Below, piece after piece: positions 1 to 12,699 of a stretch of DNA of 64,000 bases. Each line of letters begins with the position of its first letter. The first letter of the stretch is position 1. The notes below the pieces were generated by a model that was given only the letters and a program-made list of their open reading frames with translations, did no database searches and was not told where the DNA came from. A program made the position numbers and the translations under genes. Source of the stretch: Celoporthe dispersa (Eukaryota > Ascomycota > Sordariomycetes > Diaporthales > Cryphonectriaceae); contig WAID01000009.1 of assembly GCA_016584495.1 (NCBI GenBank), positions 186,001 through 250,000 on the forward strand, given 5' to 3'.

Positions 1-1654
1 AGAAAGCACTGAGCTCAGTGAGCTGATTGATGGCAATACTGCCCCCTACTGGTAATTAACAGGCCCAATGAGCTGCAGAGGCGCTGCCAAGTTTCAGGGA
101 CCTAACAGCCTGTTGAAACATGGACCATGGCTGGTCACTAAGCCTGTTCTGGCTGGTGGTCGGGCAGGTAAGAGGGTGCTATAGCAGGTGGGAGGGGCGG
201 AAACTTCTGCAGTCAGAAGGGAACAGGTTGGACCCCTGCAGTAGGCACAACAGGGGTTCTTTTTTTTTCTTTCCTCCCCCTCGCTCCCTCCTGCCCTGTT
301 TTACGTGTGTGTTTGCGTGTGTGGGTGGGGAGTAGTGACGTGACTGGGGCCCTGGTTCTCTCTTTTTTTCTTCTTCGCTTTCTTTCTCTTTTGTTCTCAC
401 AAGGCCTTCCTACTGCAGTATGCATTCCCTCTCTCTATTTTTGAGGGTGGTGGGAACTGGTGGCCACAATTGGTGACCCGTGCTGACCTGACCTGGACTC
501 TGCTCCATTAAAAAAAAAAAAAAAAAGAGGAATCCGGATCTCGATAAACCATCCCTGACACACCACCTCGGCAATCTCACCCACACCAAAAAAATCCAGG
601 CACCGTGCCACATTTCTAGGCACAGGTCAACACGCACAGTCCACTGAATGAGCACTGCTCTTTCATTCTTCTTTTGGCCCTCCCCCCCCACCTTCTTCTC
701 CTCCTGCCCTCCACCTCCACCTCCATTCATCACCACCACCACCACCTCCTCCTCCTCCTCCTTCGTTTGCTGTTGTGGGACCTCCTTTTGACCTGATCTA
801 TCTATTTTGTTTCTTGTCCACATTTCATTCCGCGTGAAGCGACCAGCTTCTAGACATTGCCATTGGGTTGGTTCAAGTGTCTTGTCGATCATCAACTCTC
901 GCTTCTTCTGTCCCCTCGCGTTAAAAATTATTACATCACACCTGCAGCAGGCCTTGTTCTTGTGTCCTCACCACCCCTCTCGTTTATTCTACCCTCACTC
1001 TGGGAGCTTTGTGGTCTCTCTGTACAAGAGAGAGAGAGAGAGAGCGAGTGAGAGAGCAGCAGCATCATCATCAACAACAAATAAGCCTCCGCCCCTCTTT
1101 TGTTTTCTACAGGGACCTCGACACGCCATTAGTAAACGCAACCATAAACGTCACGCTTCCTTTTTTCTCGCTCGGGTCATTGTCTATCCACGGTATAGAC
1201 ATTCACACCAACCTTTTTGACACGCGACTGTCGCTACCGTCACCTTGAAGAGAGACGAGACGGTCACTTTCACTTCACACACACACACCCTCTCCGTTCG
1301 TCTCCACACAGGCTCGTGGGAAAAGCAAGGCGCAGTTCTTAATTGGGATCCACCAAAACCCCGTCCACCGTCCAGCCTTGTCACAGACTGAGTCAGTGCA
1401 GCTCGGCCGGCTTTGGCCAAGCCCTTCAAATTCTTGGTCCAACCCTTCCTCTCGAGTGGAATTCGAATGTCTTGAAACTTTGCAGCCCCCGGATCCGAAC
1501 GTTCATCTCATCTATTCTCATCCCTTTTAGTCCGGCCGGGCATTATCAAGACGCGCCTGAGACAGGTTCCAGAGGAGAAACCTCAAACCTACACGCCAAG
1601 GGAGAGAGAGAGAGAGAGAGAGGCTGGCTCGCGTGACCACGGCCCTATACTCCA
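1..1654. other. Gene-free upstream region of the channel gene
   Basis: I see no supportable gene here. The stretch holds pyrimidine-rich blocks, a run of 18 A around 509-526, CCT/CAC trinucleotide tracts near 690-770, and two GA microsatellites (about 1026-1044 and 1601-1622). The second lies about 30 bases before the channel start codon and so probably falls in the 5' leader. The open frames in it are low-complexity translations with no domain. Confidence 0.7.
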
Positions 1655-4600
1655 ATGCCAGCGGCCGGCTCCTCCCTCTCTAGCAGCAATATGGGTTTTC
1701 TCCCCATCAACGGCCGCTCCAGCGGGGATGCCGACATACCACTCACCAAGGTCCCGACCAGCGGCTCTGTGGGCGCCAGGAGGCAGAACCAGTCCATTGG
1801 CGACATGTCCAACATGTCCACCATCGCGAGCAACACCGCGTCGGAGAAGAAGGGCGGAGGCCTGTTCCACCGCAAGTCCAAGAACGAGAAGGATGGCGCC
1901 GGCGACGAAGGGGTCATCGGTAGGAGGAAGGCCGTGAGGGCCCTCGGCGAGGAGGGCAGGAAGGGCACCTGGGGCGACGAAGCGGGCCTCAACGCCATGG
2001 GCCGCCTCTACAACAAGGTCGTCAACTTCTCGTCCATCACACGCTACCTGGTCTACGTCGCCCCTGTCGCCCTGCTGCTGGCCGTGCCGCTCATCGTCAT
2101 CCCCGTCACCGGCCACATCAACGACCTCCACGTCGGCGGCTCTGGCCAGGGCGCCCCCAAGCTGTTCTACCTGTTCCTCTGGATCGAGGTCTCGTGGCTG
2201 TCCCTCTGGGGCGGCAAGATCGTGGCCCGCCTGCTCCCGGCCGTCTTCATGTTCTTCTGCGGCGTCGTCTCCTCGGGCACCCGCAAGTACGCCACCGTCA
2301 TCAGGAACCTCGAGATGCCCATCTCGCTGCTGCTGTGGGCCCTGGCCTCGTGGCTCCTCTTCAAGTACAAGTTCCAGGACGACTCGTACCAGTGGGTCTA
2401 CGTCATCGTGCGCATCCTGGGCTCGCTCTGGGTCTCGTCGTGCGTCCTCCTGGGCGAGAAGGCCATCATCCAGCTCATCAGCATCTCGTACCACCAGCGC
2501 TCCTTCGCCAACCGCATCAGGGACTCCAAGAGGGAGATCTTCCTGCTGGGCCTCATGTACGACGCCTCGCGGACCCTGTTCCCCATGTACTGCGAGGAGT
2601 TTGCCGAGGAGGACTATGTCATCAACGATAGCATCGAGGCCATGCTCGTCGGCAACAAGAAGCGCCGCCGCAAGGGCCACAAGAAGTCGGGCTCTGCGAC
2701 CCCCATCAACCCCATGAACCTGGTCGCGGGCGCGGGCCGCGTCGGCGGCAAGATCACCTCCGTCTTTGGCAACATCGCGTCCGAGATCACGGGCAAGCAG
2801 GTCTTCAACCCCAACTCGGCCCACTCCGTCGTCATCGAGGCCCTCGAGAAGGTCAGGAGCTCCGAGGCCCTGGCCCGCCGCATCTGGATGTCCTTTGTCG
2901 TCGAGGGCAAGGACGCCCTCTACATGGAGGACGTGGTCGAGGTGCTGGGCCCCGGCCACCGCGAGGGAGGCCGAGGAGTGCTTCGAGGCCGTCGACGCCG
3001 ACGAGAACGGCGACATCAGCCTGGACGAGATGGTGCGCAAGGTCGTAGAGATCGGCAAGGAGAGGAAGGCCATCACCAACAGCATGAAGGACATCGGCCA
3101 GGCCCTGAGCGTCCTGGACTCGATCCTCCTCTTCATCGTCCTGATGATCGTCATCATCATCTTCCTCTCCTTCTTCCAGAGCAGCTTCGTGAGCACGCTC
3201 TCCAGCGCCGGGACAGCCCTGATCTCGCTGTCCTTTGCCATCTCGACCACCTGCCAGGAGTTCCTCGGCTCCATCATCTTCCTCTTTGTCAAGCATCCGT
3301 ATGACGTGGGCGTAAGTAACCATCGGCAAAGAAAATCCAGAAAATTCATGGTCTACCGACTCCCCTGGGGGTGGTTCTACCAGACAAAGAGTCTCTTGCT
3401 GACATGTTTGTTTTTGCAAATCACAGGACCGCGTCAACATCAACGGCGAGAGCCTCATCGTGGAAAAGATCTCGCTCCTGTACACAATCTTCACCGACCT
3501 CGGGTCGATGCAGGTGACACAGACCCCCAACATCGTCCTCAACAACCTCCCGATCGACAACCTCTCGCGGTCCAAGGCCATGAAGGAGAGCATCGAGGTC
3601 AACATCTCGTTCGACACCTCGTTCGAGGACGTCGAGCTGCTCCGCCTCGAGATGGAGAAGTTTGTGCGCCACGCCGACAATAGCCGCGACTTCCAGCAGG
3701 ACCTGGTCATCGGCATCGGCGCCGTCAACGACCTGGACAAGCTCACGCTCAACATCGCCATCAAGCACAAGTCCAACTGGCACAACGAGTCCGTCCGCGC
3801 CACCCGCCGCTCCAAGTTCATGTGCGCCCTCGCCCTCGCCCTCAAGAAGGTGCCCATCTACGGCCCCGGCGGTGGTGGTGCCACGCTGGGCAGCTCCGAC
3901 AACCCCGCGTACTCTGTTGCTGTCGATGACGGCTTCGCCAGCAGCGCCCGTGAGAACTTCGCCAAGACGGCCGACTCCGGGAGGATGGTGCCCCTCATGA
4001 AGCACTCGGCGACCTCCACCAAGAAGATGAAGCGCAGCGACACCAGCTCCACGGCCAGCAGCACTGGACCCGTGCAGCACGTCAGCGAGCAGCAGGCGGT
4101 GGCCGAGCTCAACGCGCGCCCCGTGCTCATGGGCCTGGACTCGGACTACGGCTACAACCGGAGCAACGTGTCTGACAGGGACCGCGGCAACAACAGCAAC
4201 CGCGGCTCGCCCACGCTCAACTCGCGCGACGCGTCCGCTGAGCGCCAGCGCACCGAGAACATCGAGGAGATCCGTCAGGACCTCCAGCAGGACCTGCAGC
4301 GCAACTCGACCCGCGGCCGCAGGAAGGCCGGCGAGACCGTGCCCGCCGCGCCGCTGAGCGAGGGCCAGCCGGGCTTCTCGGTCACCCAGTACGACAGCGG
4401 GGCCGGCACCACGAGCTCCAGGCAGTTCTCGTACGACGTCGTGAGCCAACACAACAACGATGCCAGCTCGCAGAAGGCCGGCAGCACCCGCGGGTCGCCG
4501 TACGTGCCGAGCCCCAGGGTCGCCGAGGCCGCGCGTGAGAGCTACGTCCCCTTCCAGGTGCAGGGCGGCCGGCTGTACCAGAGCCCTCCCGGGGCGGTGC

Positions 4601-4881
4601 AGGCGCCGCAGTTCGGCACTGCTGTCGGCAGAAGTCGAGACCTGATGCCTCCGTCGTCGTCGTCCTCGGCGGCAGCCATGCCGGTGGCGAGCCACGACTA
4701 CCTCTCTGCCGCCGCGGGCGGGAACGCCGGCAGGCTGGCACCGACGGCCTCAGCGCAGTCTCACTCCCAGCAGCAGCACCCATATGGCGCCCGCGCCCGC
4801 GGCCGCAGCGTCAGTGATGTGGTGGCCGAGGAAGAGGAGAGCGCCGTGAGACAGGGGGCGAGGAAGCAGTACACCAAGTAG
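1655..4881 (+). CDS. MscS-family mechanosensitive ion channel with EF-hand (Msy1/Msy2 type)
   Basis: Membrane channel expected to open on membrane stretch and release ions, probably Ca2+ from ER or other internal membranes as for fission yeast Msy1/Msy2. Exons are 1655-3311 and 3427-4881, with a 115-bp intron (gtaagt...cacag). About five hydrophobic segments in residues 130-280 come before a cytoplasmic stretch. A complete EF-hand loop, DADENGDISLDE, follows near residue 445, then a pore-lining helix pair and the MscS beta-domain (HPYDVG joined to DRVNINGE). The C-terminal 350 residues are polar, Ser/Gln-rich and probably disordered. The frame changes at 2965-2967, where GGG has one base too many just before the EF-hand. 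With that base discounted the protein is 1036 residues, a normal size for the family. Identity is firm; the N-terminus is the first in-frame Met. Confidence 0.93.
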
Positions 4882-5486
4882 GAGAAGGTAGAAAGAAAAG
4901 TTTTGATTTTTCTTTTCTTGGGTTTCCTTTCCCTCTTTTTTTTTAAAAAAAAAAAGAAGAGAAGAAGACAACCTATGAATGACGACTTCGGGAGGGGGGG
5001 GGGAACGCGGCATTGGGTAATCTCTGGTGGGTAGGTTGGAACAACCGGGCAGATGACACCATAATGATGACCAAACACCTGTAAAACTTCGGAACGGATA
5101 AAGACAAAGAAAGATATACAAGATCGGAAGGGGTTGGTTGTAGATCTAGATATTAGAGTAGCATATGTGTGCATGCATGGCATGGGTTTTGGTTGACCTT
5201 GGCTTAGAGGAAGAAGAGGCATTGGTCATATACTCTTATCACACACAGCCATAAGAGGATAATTTGTAGCATGGGGACATGCATATCCTATCAAGGTGGT
5301 GGTGGAAGAGAAGTTATACATAATCGATACAAAATCTTGCTCATCTGTGCGTTGGTATCAGAACTAGAGAGCCTCGACCAATATGGTATTTGTTCAGACA
5401 TGACACGTATATTTTGTTTGGAGATAAATAGTAATATAGATGAAGTGTGATAGTGGTAGCCCAACAGCACCCATCAATCACCCAGC
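4882..5486. other. Convergent 3' intergenic region
   Basis: This lies between the 3' ends of the channel gene (+) and the dienelactone hydrolase gene (-). It contains T- and A-runs near 4937-4958 and a run of nine G near 4995. No gene is visible. It presumably holds both 3' UTRs and polyadenylation signals, but no signal is distinct enough to place. Confidence 0.6.
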
Positions 5487-6611
5487 TCAACAGACGTGCT
5501 CCAAGACCTGCGGCCCCCCGTCCCTCTCGCCCAGGTCGACCCGCAGCACCCGCCCAAACAGCTCAAGCAGGACCTCAAAGCACGCCTTGGTGATGGCCGG
5601 GTCGTAGCGGCCCTTGCTCAGCTCGTCACGAATAAAAGCGTGCTGGGCCCAGGCGAACTCGTGCCAGCTGAAGAGGACGCCGGCCTCGCGCATCTTGGCG
5701 CGGATGAGGTCCCTGCCCGCGTCGGGGACGTGGGTGTCGCGGATGCCAAAGATCATGCTGACCTCGCCGCGGAGCTTGGGGAGGAGGTCGAGGGTGTGGT
5801 TGCTGTCCGGGGCAGGCGGCGTGGGATCGGAGTTGGCACTGGTGTGAGGGCCCAGGGTGCGCGAGTGGACGTCTGTGGCGAAGTAGCAGACGGTGGCTGC
5901 TATGCGGGGGTCGAGCTTTTTTTGAGGTCAGTTTTGGTAGTGATGGTGGCAAGAGGGGGGGAGGGGGAGGAAGAGGAACTCACAGAAGCTCTGAGGGCAA
6001 GATGCCCACCCAGGCACATGCCCGTCGCCCCGATGCGTCCTGTGCAGGTGGGCAGGCTCAAGAGGTAATCGACAGTCTTGTATGAGTCCTGGTCGTAGGA
6101 ATCAAGAGTCTGGACGAGGGTGTGATCTCACTCTCTCTCGACTGTTAGAGAATAGAAGAAAAGAAGGAAAGAAGAGGGGGAAAAAAATTACACCAGCACC
6201 GGATGGGAAAGACAGACCTTCTTCACCTTCCACTCGTTACCCTGGTCCGTCCCTGGCACGTCGTATGCTAGAGCCTCGGGCCCCGTAAAGTCATGGTAGG
6301 AGCTGGGAGCAGCGACAATGTAGCCCTGACCTGCGATCTGGCGGGCGAAACGGGCGACAGGACCGGTGACCTGGTAGATCTCTGAGAAGAGGAGTACGCC
6401 TGGGAAGCGGCTGTGCAGCAGCGCGAGGGCGGTAGGGATGAGGGTCAGAATCAAGCCCTGGGTTTTTGGTGGTTTTTTTTTTCATGGGGTGAAGGCATAC
6501 ATACGCGTTGGGATACTGAGGAATGGTCGGGTGGAAGATAAAGATCCTCATGGGGCTGTCGACCCCGTTGATGGTTGTGGTCACATCTGCATGAGATTCT
6601 TTGATGAGCAT
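5487..6611 (-). CDS. Dienelactone hydrolase family protein
   Basis: Alpha/beta hydrolase of the dienelactone hydrolase family, whose members open lactone or ester bonds of small molecules in the cytosol; the substrate is unknown. Exons on the minus strand are 6611-6505, 6410-6218, 6109-5984 and 5915-5487, giving 284 residues, close to the family length. Landmarks in order are FPGVLLFSEIYQVTGP near the N-terminus, the nucleophile elbow GMCLGGH (Cys), FGIRDTHVP (Asp) and WAQHAFIRDE (His), which together make the Cys-Asp-His triad. Intron phases are 2, 0 and 0 and keep the frame. The start is the least certain point: the Met at 6611 is the first in frame with the conserved part, but a further 5' exon is possible because a good donor (gtgagt) lies upstream on this strand near 6780-6786. 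Confidence 0.88.
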
Positions 6612-8306
6612 GTTGAACAAGGAGTGTGTTGGTCCTTTTATCTTCTTTTTCTTCTTCTTCTCTTTCTTCTTCTTCCTTTTCGTTTATCTTGATGGTGTTG
6701 TTGGTGTTGTTGTTGTCAGGATGAGGAGGGTGGAAAAAGAAGGAAGAAAGATTGTTTACTACTATGGTGCTATCCCGCACGACTCACCAGACGAGGTGGG
6801 AGGGGGGAGGGGAGGGGTGCTTGTGGAGGGGCCACCCCTGCCAATTAAGCGCGGACAGGGGCCTAAGGTGGTGGGGTCGGGGCTTTAAAGATGGCGGTTA
6901 ATGAGGTATGGGCCCTCCAAATATTTATTTGAGCCTCCAGGCTTTGCAAAATAGACTGTGATGTAGTTGTTTATGCTGCGTGTAGATGTGCAGAGACATG
7001 TTGACTCTCTGTATGTGGCAGCTCATCAGTGGTGACCTTTTTTCACCTGGGGAAAGCACTATATGCAAGCATATAATGAATGTGAGACACACAGTATTAC
7101 GGAATAAAGTACCAGGACACGAGGGTGGGCGCACCTCTGGAGCACCTGCCACCCCGCTTGCTTCTGAAAGACGGCTGACGTTCTGGCTGCCACAGTGCTA
7201 CAAGATCCGGGCTCAACAGGCTGGGGCGCAAGGGCAAGACACAGCTGTGCAGGGAGCACTAGTAGCACAAGGTACTAGAGTACCTGCCTGTGCAGAACCA
7301 CGTGCCAGCAGGTGAAGGGAGCTTGCCGCCTAGGCCCCAGCCCTACCTCGCCCCCCCTCTCCCTACTTTCCTTCTCTTCACCACCACCGCCTCCTTCTCT
7401 CTACACCTCAACGCTCTCAGCCTCCACCATCAACATTCCCACACCCAGCCGTCCTAGAGCTTTCAGGCCTCATCTAGGAAAACAGACAGACACACAAAGA
7501 CACACACAGACACATACTTGCCACCTGCAGCAGGGAAGGTCCACAGAGAGTCACAGCTCTGACCCGTCACAGCTTCCATAGGCAACGCCACTCCGTGGTT
7601 GGTCTGGTTGTCAGGCTGTTCTTTGTGCAGTTCTTCCCTCAGACCTGACTTGAATTCAATCCTCGGACCATCTCGAGAGTTTGAGGAGGACCACCCGTTG
7701 GCCCAAGCTTGCTGTTCTATCCCTCGAGCTGTTGCAGGTCGGCAGATACTCCTCCAAAGGTTATATTAGGCTGGTGTCGAGTGCCCTTTGTCCTTCCTTC
7801 TTCTTCGCTTGTACCAAGGTCAGTGGTTTCTTCTCTTCTCTTCTCTTCTTTCCTGCTTCCCTTCTGGTTTGTTCTTGTTCTGCATCTTGCATCCCTCCTT
7901 GTTCATACCCACATACCCACATCCCCACCACCATCAGCCTTGTACCTCTTCTCAACATCCCACGGCGAGAGGGAGTGGACAAGAGTCCATACTGTCTCCA
8001 TCGACAAGAGCATTCACAGTCACATTCACATCCCCCCTCCCCCCTCTTTTTTTTTTTTTTTTTTGGAGTCAATAGGCACCCGTTCATACACATCTTTGTC
8101 TCTACAGCACTGGCCAGTCAGCCATGCACCCTTCTCGTCTACCTCCAAATCAGTTCCCCTGAACACAATAATGCGTGAGATGAGAGCGGTCACAGAAAGC
8201 TGACTAAAATATATCCCCTTAGCAGCTTTCCCATTCGTCATCCTCCCCCATCAACCTCTTCTGTCGAGGCTCCCCGAGGGAGGAGGGCCTCAGCCTCGCT
8301 TGAGCC
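6612..8306. other. Divergent promoter region, no gene seen
   Basis: This is shared upstream DNA between the dienelactone hydrolase gene (-) and the PARP/UBE2Q-type gene (+). It contains CTT-rich tracts (about 6640-6690), a perfect 16-base palindrome at 7270-7285, a CA-rich stretch (7490-7520), and long CT tracts with T18 near 8047-8064 just before the PARP start, as is common in fungal leaders. Open frames on both strands are low-complexity and rejected. Confidence 0.6.
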
Positions 8307-11300
8307 ATGTCTCTCAAGCGTTTCAATGCCGATCTGCGGTCCGTCCGCACTCGGCTGACCACCAACGGAATCCCAGGCGTTCTCAGTGTCGAGCGTGGCG
8401 ATTCTGACGGTGAGGTTGTGTTTACCTTCGCCCATGACAAGCTGCCCGAGCCCCTTCCCGTCCGTCTGCTCTCCCAGAACGCCGACGCATATCCCGACGA
8501 CCACAGCTTCCTCCTCTTTACGGATGCTGAAGATGCCCCGCCCGAGCTTGTCACGGCCCTCGGCGACCTTCAGAACTACACCTTTGGCCAGAACATCTTC
8601 GACTCGCTCCGCGACGTCTCCAGTGGTCTGGCCCGCGCCGTGAAGCTGGCTGGTGCAGATGGCGACGTGAGCATGGGCGTTTGCCATGATGAGGGCGGGC
8701 GGCGCCTCTGACACCCCCGAGGAAGATGGCAGCGACCAAGACGAGGCCTACTACGAGCCTGAGGGAGACGAGGACGAGGACGAGGACATCTTTGGCCTGA
8801 CCTTGCTGCAGGGCGGCCCTTCTGCCCACCGCGGTGCCGCCAACACGTCCTCCGGCGCGCTCGCCAAGATCAAGAGTGACCTCCGACAGGCTCGCAGCGC
8901 AGGCGTCAAGGTAGGCATCCTGAACGGCGTTAGCGACGGTGCCCGGATGCACACGCTGTCGCTCTCTGTTCGTGCGAGCAAGCTCGGCATCTCGGACGAG
9001 ACCCTCGAGTCCTGGGACGTCGAGCCATACGAGTACATCGTCCTCTTGCTCCGGGTCAGCGAGCCCTATCCCGCGGCCCACAAGCTGGAGCAGCACGGCG
9101 CCGCCGCCTTCCCCAACATTGACTTTCGCTTTGGAAAATGCTCCGGGCACAAGCCAGATCCGGACTTGGCATGGAAGGCATTTGACTCGCAGTCCCAACA
9201 TACCGGTGCCGACCACACAGCCTACCCCGCGGACACGGACGGTCGGGCCGTCCAGAAGCTTTTCATCTCCAGTTCTCTAGAGCAGTTCATGAAGGAGAGC
9301 TTCATGGCCCTATTCCACCTCCGCCTACGCGGGTGCACCAGCTGGGACGACGCCCTCAGCCAGCACGGTGAGACGAGCAACCAGCACCAGCGCGGTGATG
9401 CCGCGCGAGAGACCGCCGGCCGGACAGAAGAAACGCAACCCAAGAGCACCAAGGGCAAAGAGCGCGCGTCGGACGCAGGCCGCTGGAGCACGACCCCGGC
9501 TCTGCTGCTCGTGGACTCTTTCGACAAGCCCGCCGAGGAGATCAGCCTGCCGCTGGTGGCCATGCAGTTTGCAACGCATTACTTTGTTCGATGTACAGAC
9601 TACTGCCTGCGCTGCCACCGCAGGCTGAGCAAGGAGTTTGAGGCCCTGAAGCCTTTTGTCTGTTCGAATCCACTGTGCTTGTTCCAATACATGGCTATGG
9701 GCCTCGGCCCCTCCCTTGACCACGAGGTTGTGACACAGCCCTACGTTGTAGACCTCCTGGTCTCCTTGTGCTACAGCAGCCTCGAGCTGCGGGGGTTCAA
9801 TCCACTTGGACAGCCAGAACTGCCGCCCGGATCCTACCCGATACGTGATTTCCCGACCGGGCTGCGGCTCAAGGTGCCCGACGCGGTGCTCAACGGCGGA
9901 CAGCCTGCCTCAAAGCGGTTGAAGGTCTCCGTGGACGTGAGGCAAGACACGGCGCAGAAACTCGTGCTCTTGAAGACGTCTGAAGATTTCGCTCGTGCCT
10001 CTGCCCACAAATGGGCTATCCTCGAGCAGAAAACCCCATTCGGGGTAATACTTCACCACGGCTATATCACGTCTCTGGACCCCCTGAGGAAAACCCTGGA
10101 GTTAGAAACCAGATACACTTATCCGTTGCCTTCTGAGCAGCCCAAACATCCCGGAATGGTGACTGGCCGGGTGGAGATGACTCTGTCCTTCTATGAGGCC
10201 GAGTTTGACGATCTGGACGTGCATGGGAAGGCTAGGGTCATGACCTGGATCCTGAAGACGCTCCCACCCATCACACACCTGCGCGAGTACCTAGTGCTGA
10301 ACCCGCTTGCTACGCTCAAGAGGTACCCCCACATCACACCCGCGGCACTGACCCTACTGCAGTGGATTGTGGCCTCCAACCGATCGTGTATCCTCCAGGT
10401 CACTAGTGTAGCCGACCGGTATGTTCGAAATGGCGACCTACTCGACACCATCAAGATACGAGACCAGGAGGCTATCCCCAGCATGCGTGCCGGCCACGTC
10501 CAGTTCCGGTTCGCCCAAGGCACGCCCGACAAAGAGCTTCGATTTCACCGCGCGCTCAAGGAGCGTGAGGCACAGGAGGGCGCCATCTACCCGACTCTCT
10601 TTGCGTGGCACGGAAGCAGTCTGAGGAGCTGGCATAGCATCCTGAGACAAGGCCTAGACTACAAGCACGTCATGCACGGCCGAGCGTTTGGCAACGGTGT
10701 ATACTTCACCCAGGAGTATGCAGTCAGCGCAGTAAGTCCGGTCCTGCCTTTCAACCCTTTATCCTTGGCAGATAAGCTTGTTTCCATGGCTGTGGCAGGA
10801 GCTAACTTTCGGGGGGGTGTGAAATCAACTCTAGCCCTACATGATCAGCCCTGCCTCCTGGCCGAACTCGGCATTGTCTGCTACCGGAGCAATCGCCCTT
10901 TGCGAGATCATCAACCGCCCTGAACGGTTTGTGAGCAGCTTTCCTCACTTTGTAGTCCCCCAGGTGGACTGGATCCAGTGCCGATACCTGTTTGTCACGG
11001 TCTCAAGTGATACTCCGCAAGGCACAACTTCGGGCGACGGACATGACCCTGCCGCAAATGCCAACCCTCCCCCGTCTCTAAACGAAGAAGAAATTGTCGA
11101 GATTGCACAAGAACCGAACCAGAGAGTCCGGGGCCCTGATCTAAAGCCCTTGAAGATACCCGTCAAGGCGTTGCCGAGCAGCCGGGGCGCTCAGCGGCAT
11201 GGGGAGGAGCTCTCCAAGTCCCCGCCCAAGAGGGACCATAACACGTTCAATGGATCCAGGGATACGGATCAGGAGGACGATTCGGACCTGGAGGCTCTGT

Positions 11301-12172
11301 TGAGCGAGGAAGAGCGTGTCCAGCCGCCCTACAAACGGGCCAACCCTGAGGTGTCGCGGGACTCGAGTGTCGACACTGACATTGCCACTGCTCTCCAGGC
11401 GGCGGCAAAGCGGCCCTTGACACCGCCCAGCACTGACTTCAGACCGGGCACACTAGACATACGCACCATACCCCGGCTTGCACTGCCTGAGTGGGCCGAT
11501 GGGAACTCCACGAGGAGGCTCGCCAACGACGTCAAGCAGATGCAGAAGATCCAGGCGAGCACCCCTCTGCATGAGCTCGGGTGGTATATGGACTTTGAGA
11601 ATGTCGAGAACCTGTTCCAGTGGGTTGTGGAGCTCCACAGCTTCGACCCGGAGCTCCCCCCTGGCGAGGGATATGAAGAAGGCGGGCGTCACGTCCGTCG
11701 TCCTGGAGGTTCGCTTCGGTCGCGACTATCCCTTCTCACCCCCCCTTCGTCAGGGTCGTCCGGCCTCAGTTTTTGCCATTTTTAAATGGTGGTGGTACGT
11801 CTTGAACCCCTCTTCCCTTTGTGAACATATTGAGCGTTTTGAACTGCCCATTGTTGACATGATGCCCGGGAACGCACAGGTGGCCATGTGACGATTGGCG
11901 GAGCGATCTGCATGGAACTCCTGACCAGCAGTGGCTGGTTGCCTACGACGACCATGGACTCGGTGTTTCTGTCGATCAGGATGGCTCTCAGCTCGACGGA
12001 CCCGAGACCTGCGCGGCTGGACCACACAGGTGCACCTCAATACCACCCGACCGCCGCGCTGGATGCATTCCGGCGCGCAGCTGCACGTCACGGCTGGACG
12101 GTGCCCATGGACTCACAGGAGAACGCACAGCAGGCCTTCGAGCGGCCAGAACAGACGGGGGCTGGTACTTGA
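8307..12172 (+). CDS. PARP catalytic domain fused to UBE2Q-type E2 ubiquitin-conjugating domain
   Basis: Predicted ADP-ribosyltransferase and ubiquitin-conjugating fusion. Exons are 8307-8666, 8722-10731, 10835-11794 and 11880-12172. The first ~110 residues look RWD-like (YPDDHSFLLFT). An acidic linker follows, then a Cys cluster (YCLRCHRRL, CSNPLC) and the PARP signature WHGSSLRSW plus HGRAFGNGVYFT, which supply the His and Tyr of the H-Y-E triad. By alignment the Glu site is occupied by His in PHFVVPQ, which predicts mono-ADP-ribosylation or no activity. The C-terminal E2 part has GGAICMELL with the active Cys, resembling UBE2Q proteins. Two C-runs in the E2 part, 11656-11661 (6 C) and 11739-11745 (7 C), each have one base too many for the conserved frame; discounting both gives 1206 residues. 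PARP/E2 fusions of this kind are known in filamentous fungi. The roles in ubiquitin or DNA-damage signalling are inference. Confidence 0.88.
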
Positions 12173-12699
12173 GGCCGGTCAGTGAGGTGATGATGGTATG
12201 ACAATTTCATGACTTGGCAATGCTGAGCTGCTTTCTAATCTCAGGGCGTCGGAAGCGGGCCGGGCAAGTGACACAGTAGGGCGTTCGGACGGACGAGATG
12301 GGCTCTCCTCCCATTTAATGGGCATCTGGTCAGAAATCTCCTGCGGTGGGCTGGTATCTGCCAGGTGTTGAGGATGGGATGGTGCTGGTAAAACACCTTG
12401 CATGTGCAGCTAACTGGACAGGCGCGGGTGCATTCAAACAGTAAAGTTGCTAGGGCATTCTCGGGCATAGACAATTCTCGGAGTTTCTTTTTGATCGATT
12501 GATGATGATGATGATGATGATGAGAATCATGTATTAGAGGTGAATGAATAAGCCATGTGTCCCAGGTCATATTAAAGCACAAGGTACGAATCCTCCACCC
12601 TCCCCCTCTTCTTCCCTATCGTTTTTTTTTTTTTGTTCCTACATTTTTTTTCCTACATTTTTTTTTTTTTTTGCGAGAATTAACCAACCTTCACACCGC
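12173..12699. other. Convergent 3' intergenic region
   Basis: This holds the 3' flanks of the PARP/E2 gene (+) and the Cys-His repeat gene (-). It has a GAT microsatellite (about 12496-12523) and T-runs near 12620-12672. No gene is seen. Confidence 0.6.

Noticed and set aside
1589..3349. 586-codon open frame antisense to the channel gene
   Set aside because: It mirrors the GC-biased third positions of the real gene, contains no domain and is Leu/Asp/Gly-skewed; it is an antisense shadow.
3421..4695. 424-codon minus-strand frame
   Set aside because: Antisense to the second channel exon; composition is an artefact of codon bias and no motif is present.
8667..8721. Frame change near the PARP gene start considered as an eleventh run-length error
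   Set aside because: A 55-bp intron (gtgagc, ctgac branch, cccgag acceptor) restores frame in phase 0, so splicing explains it.
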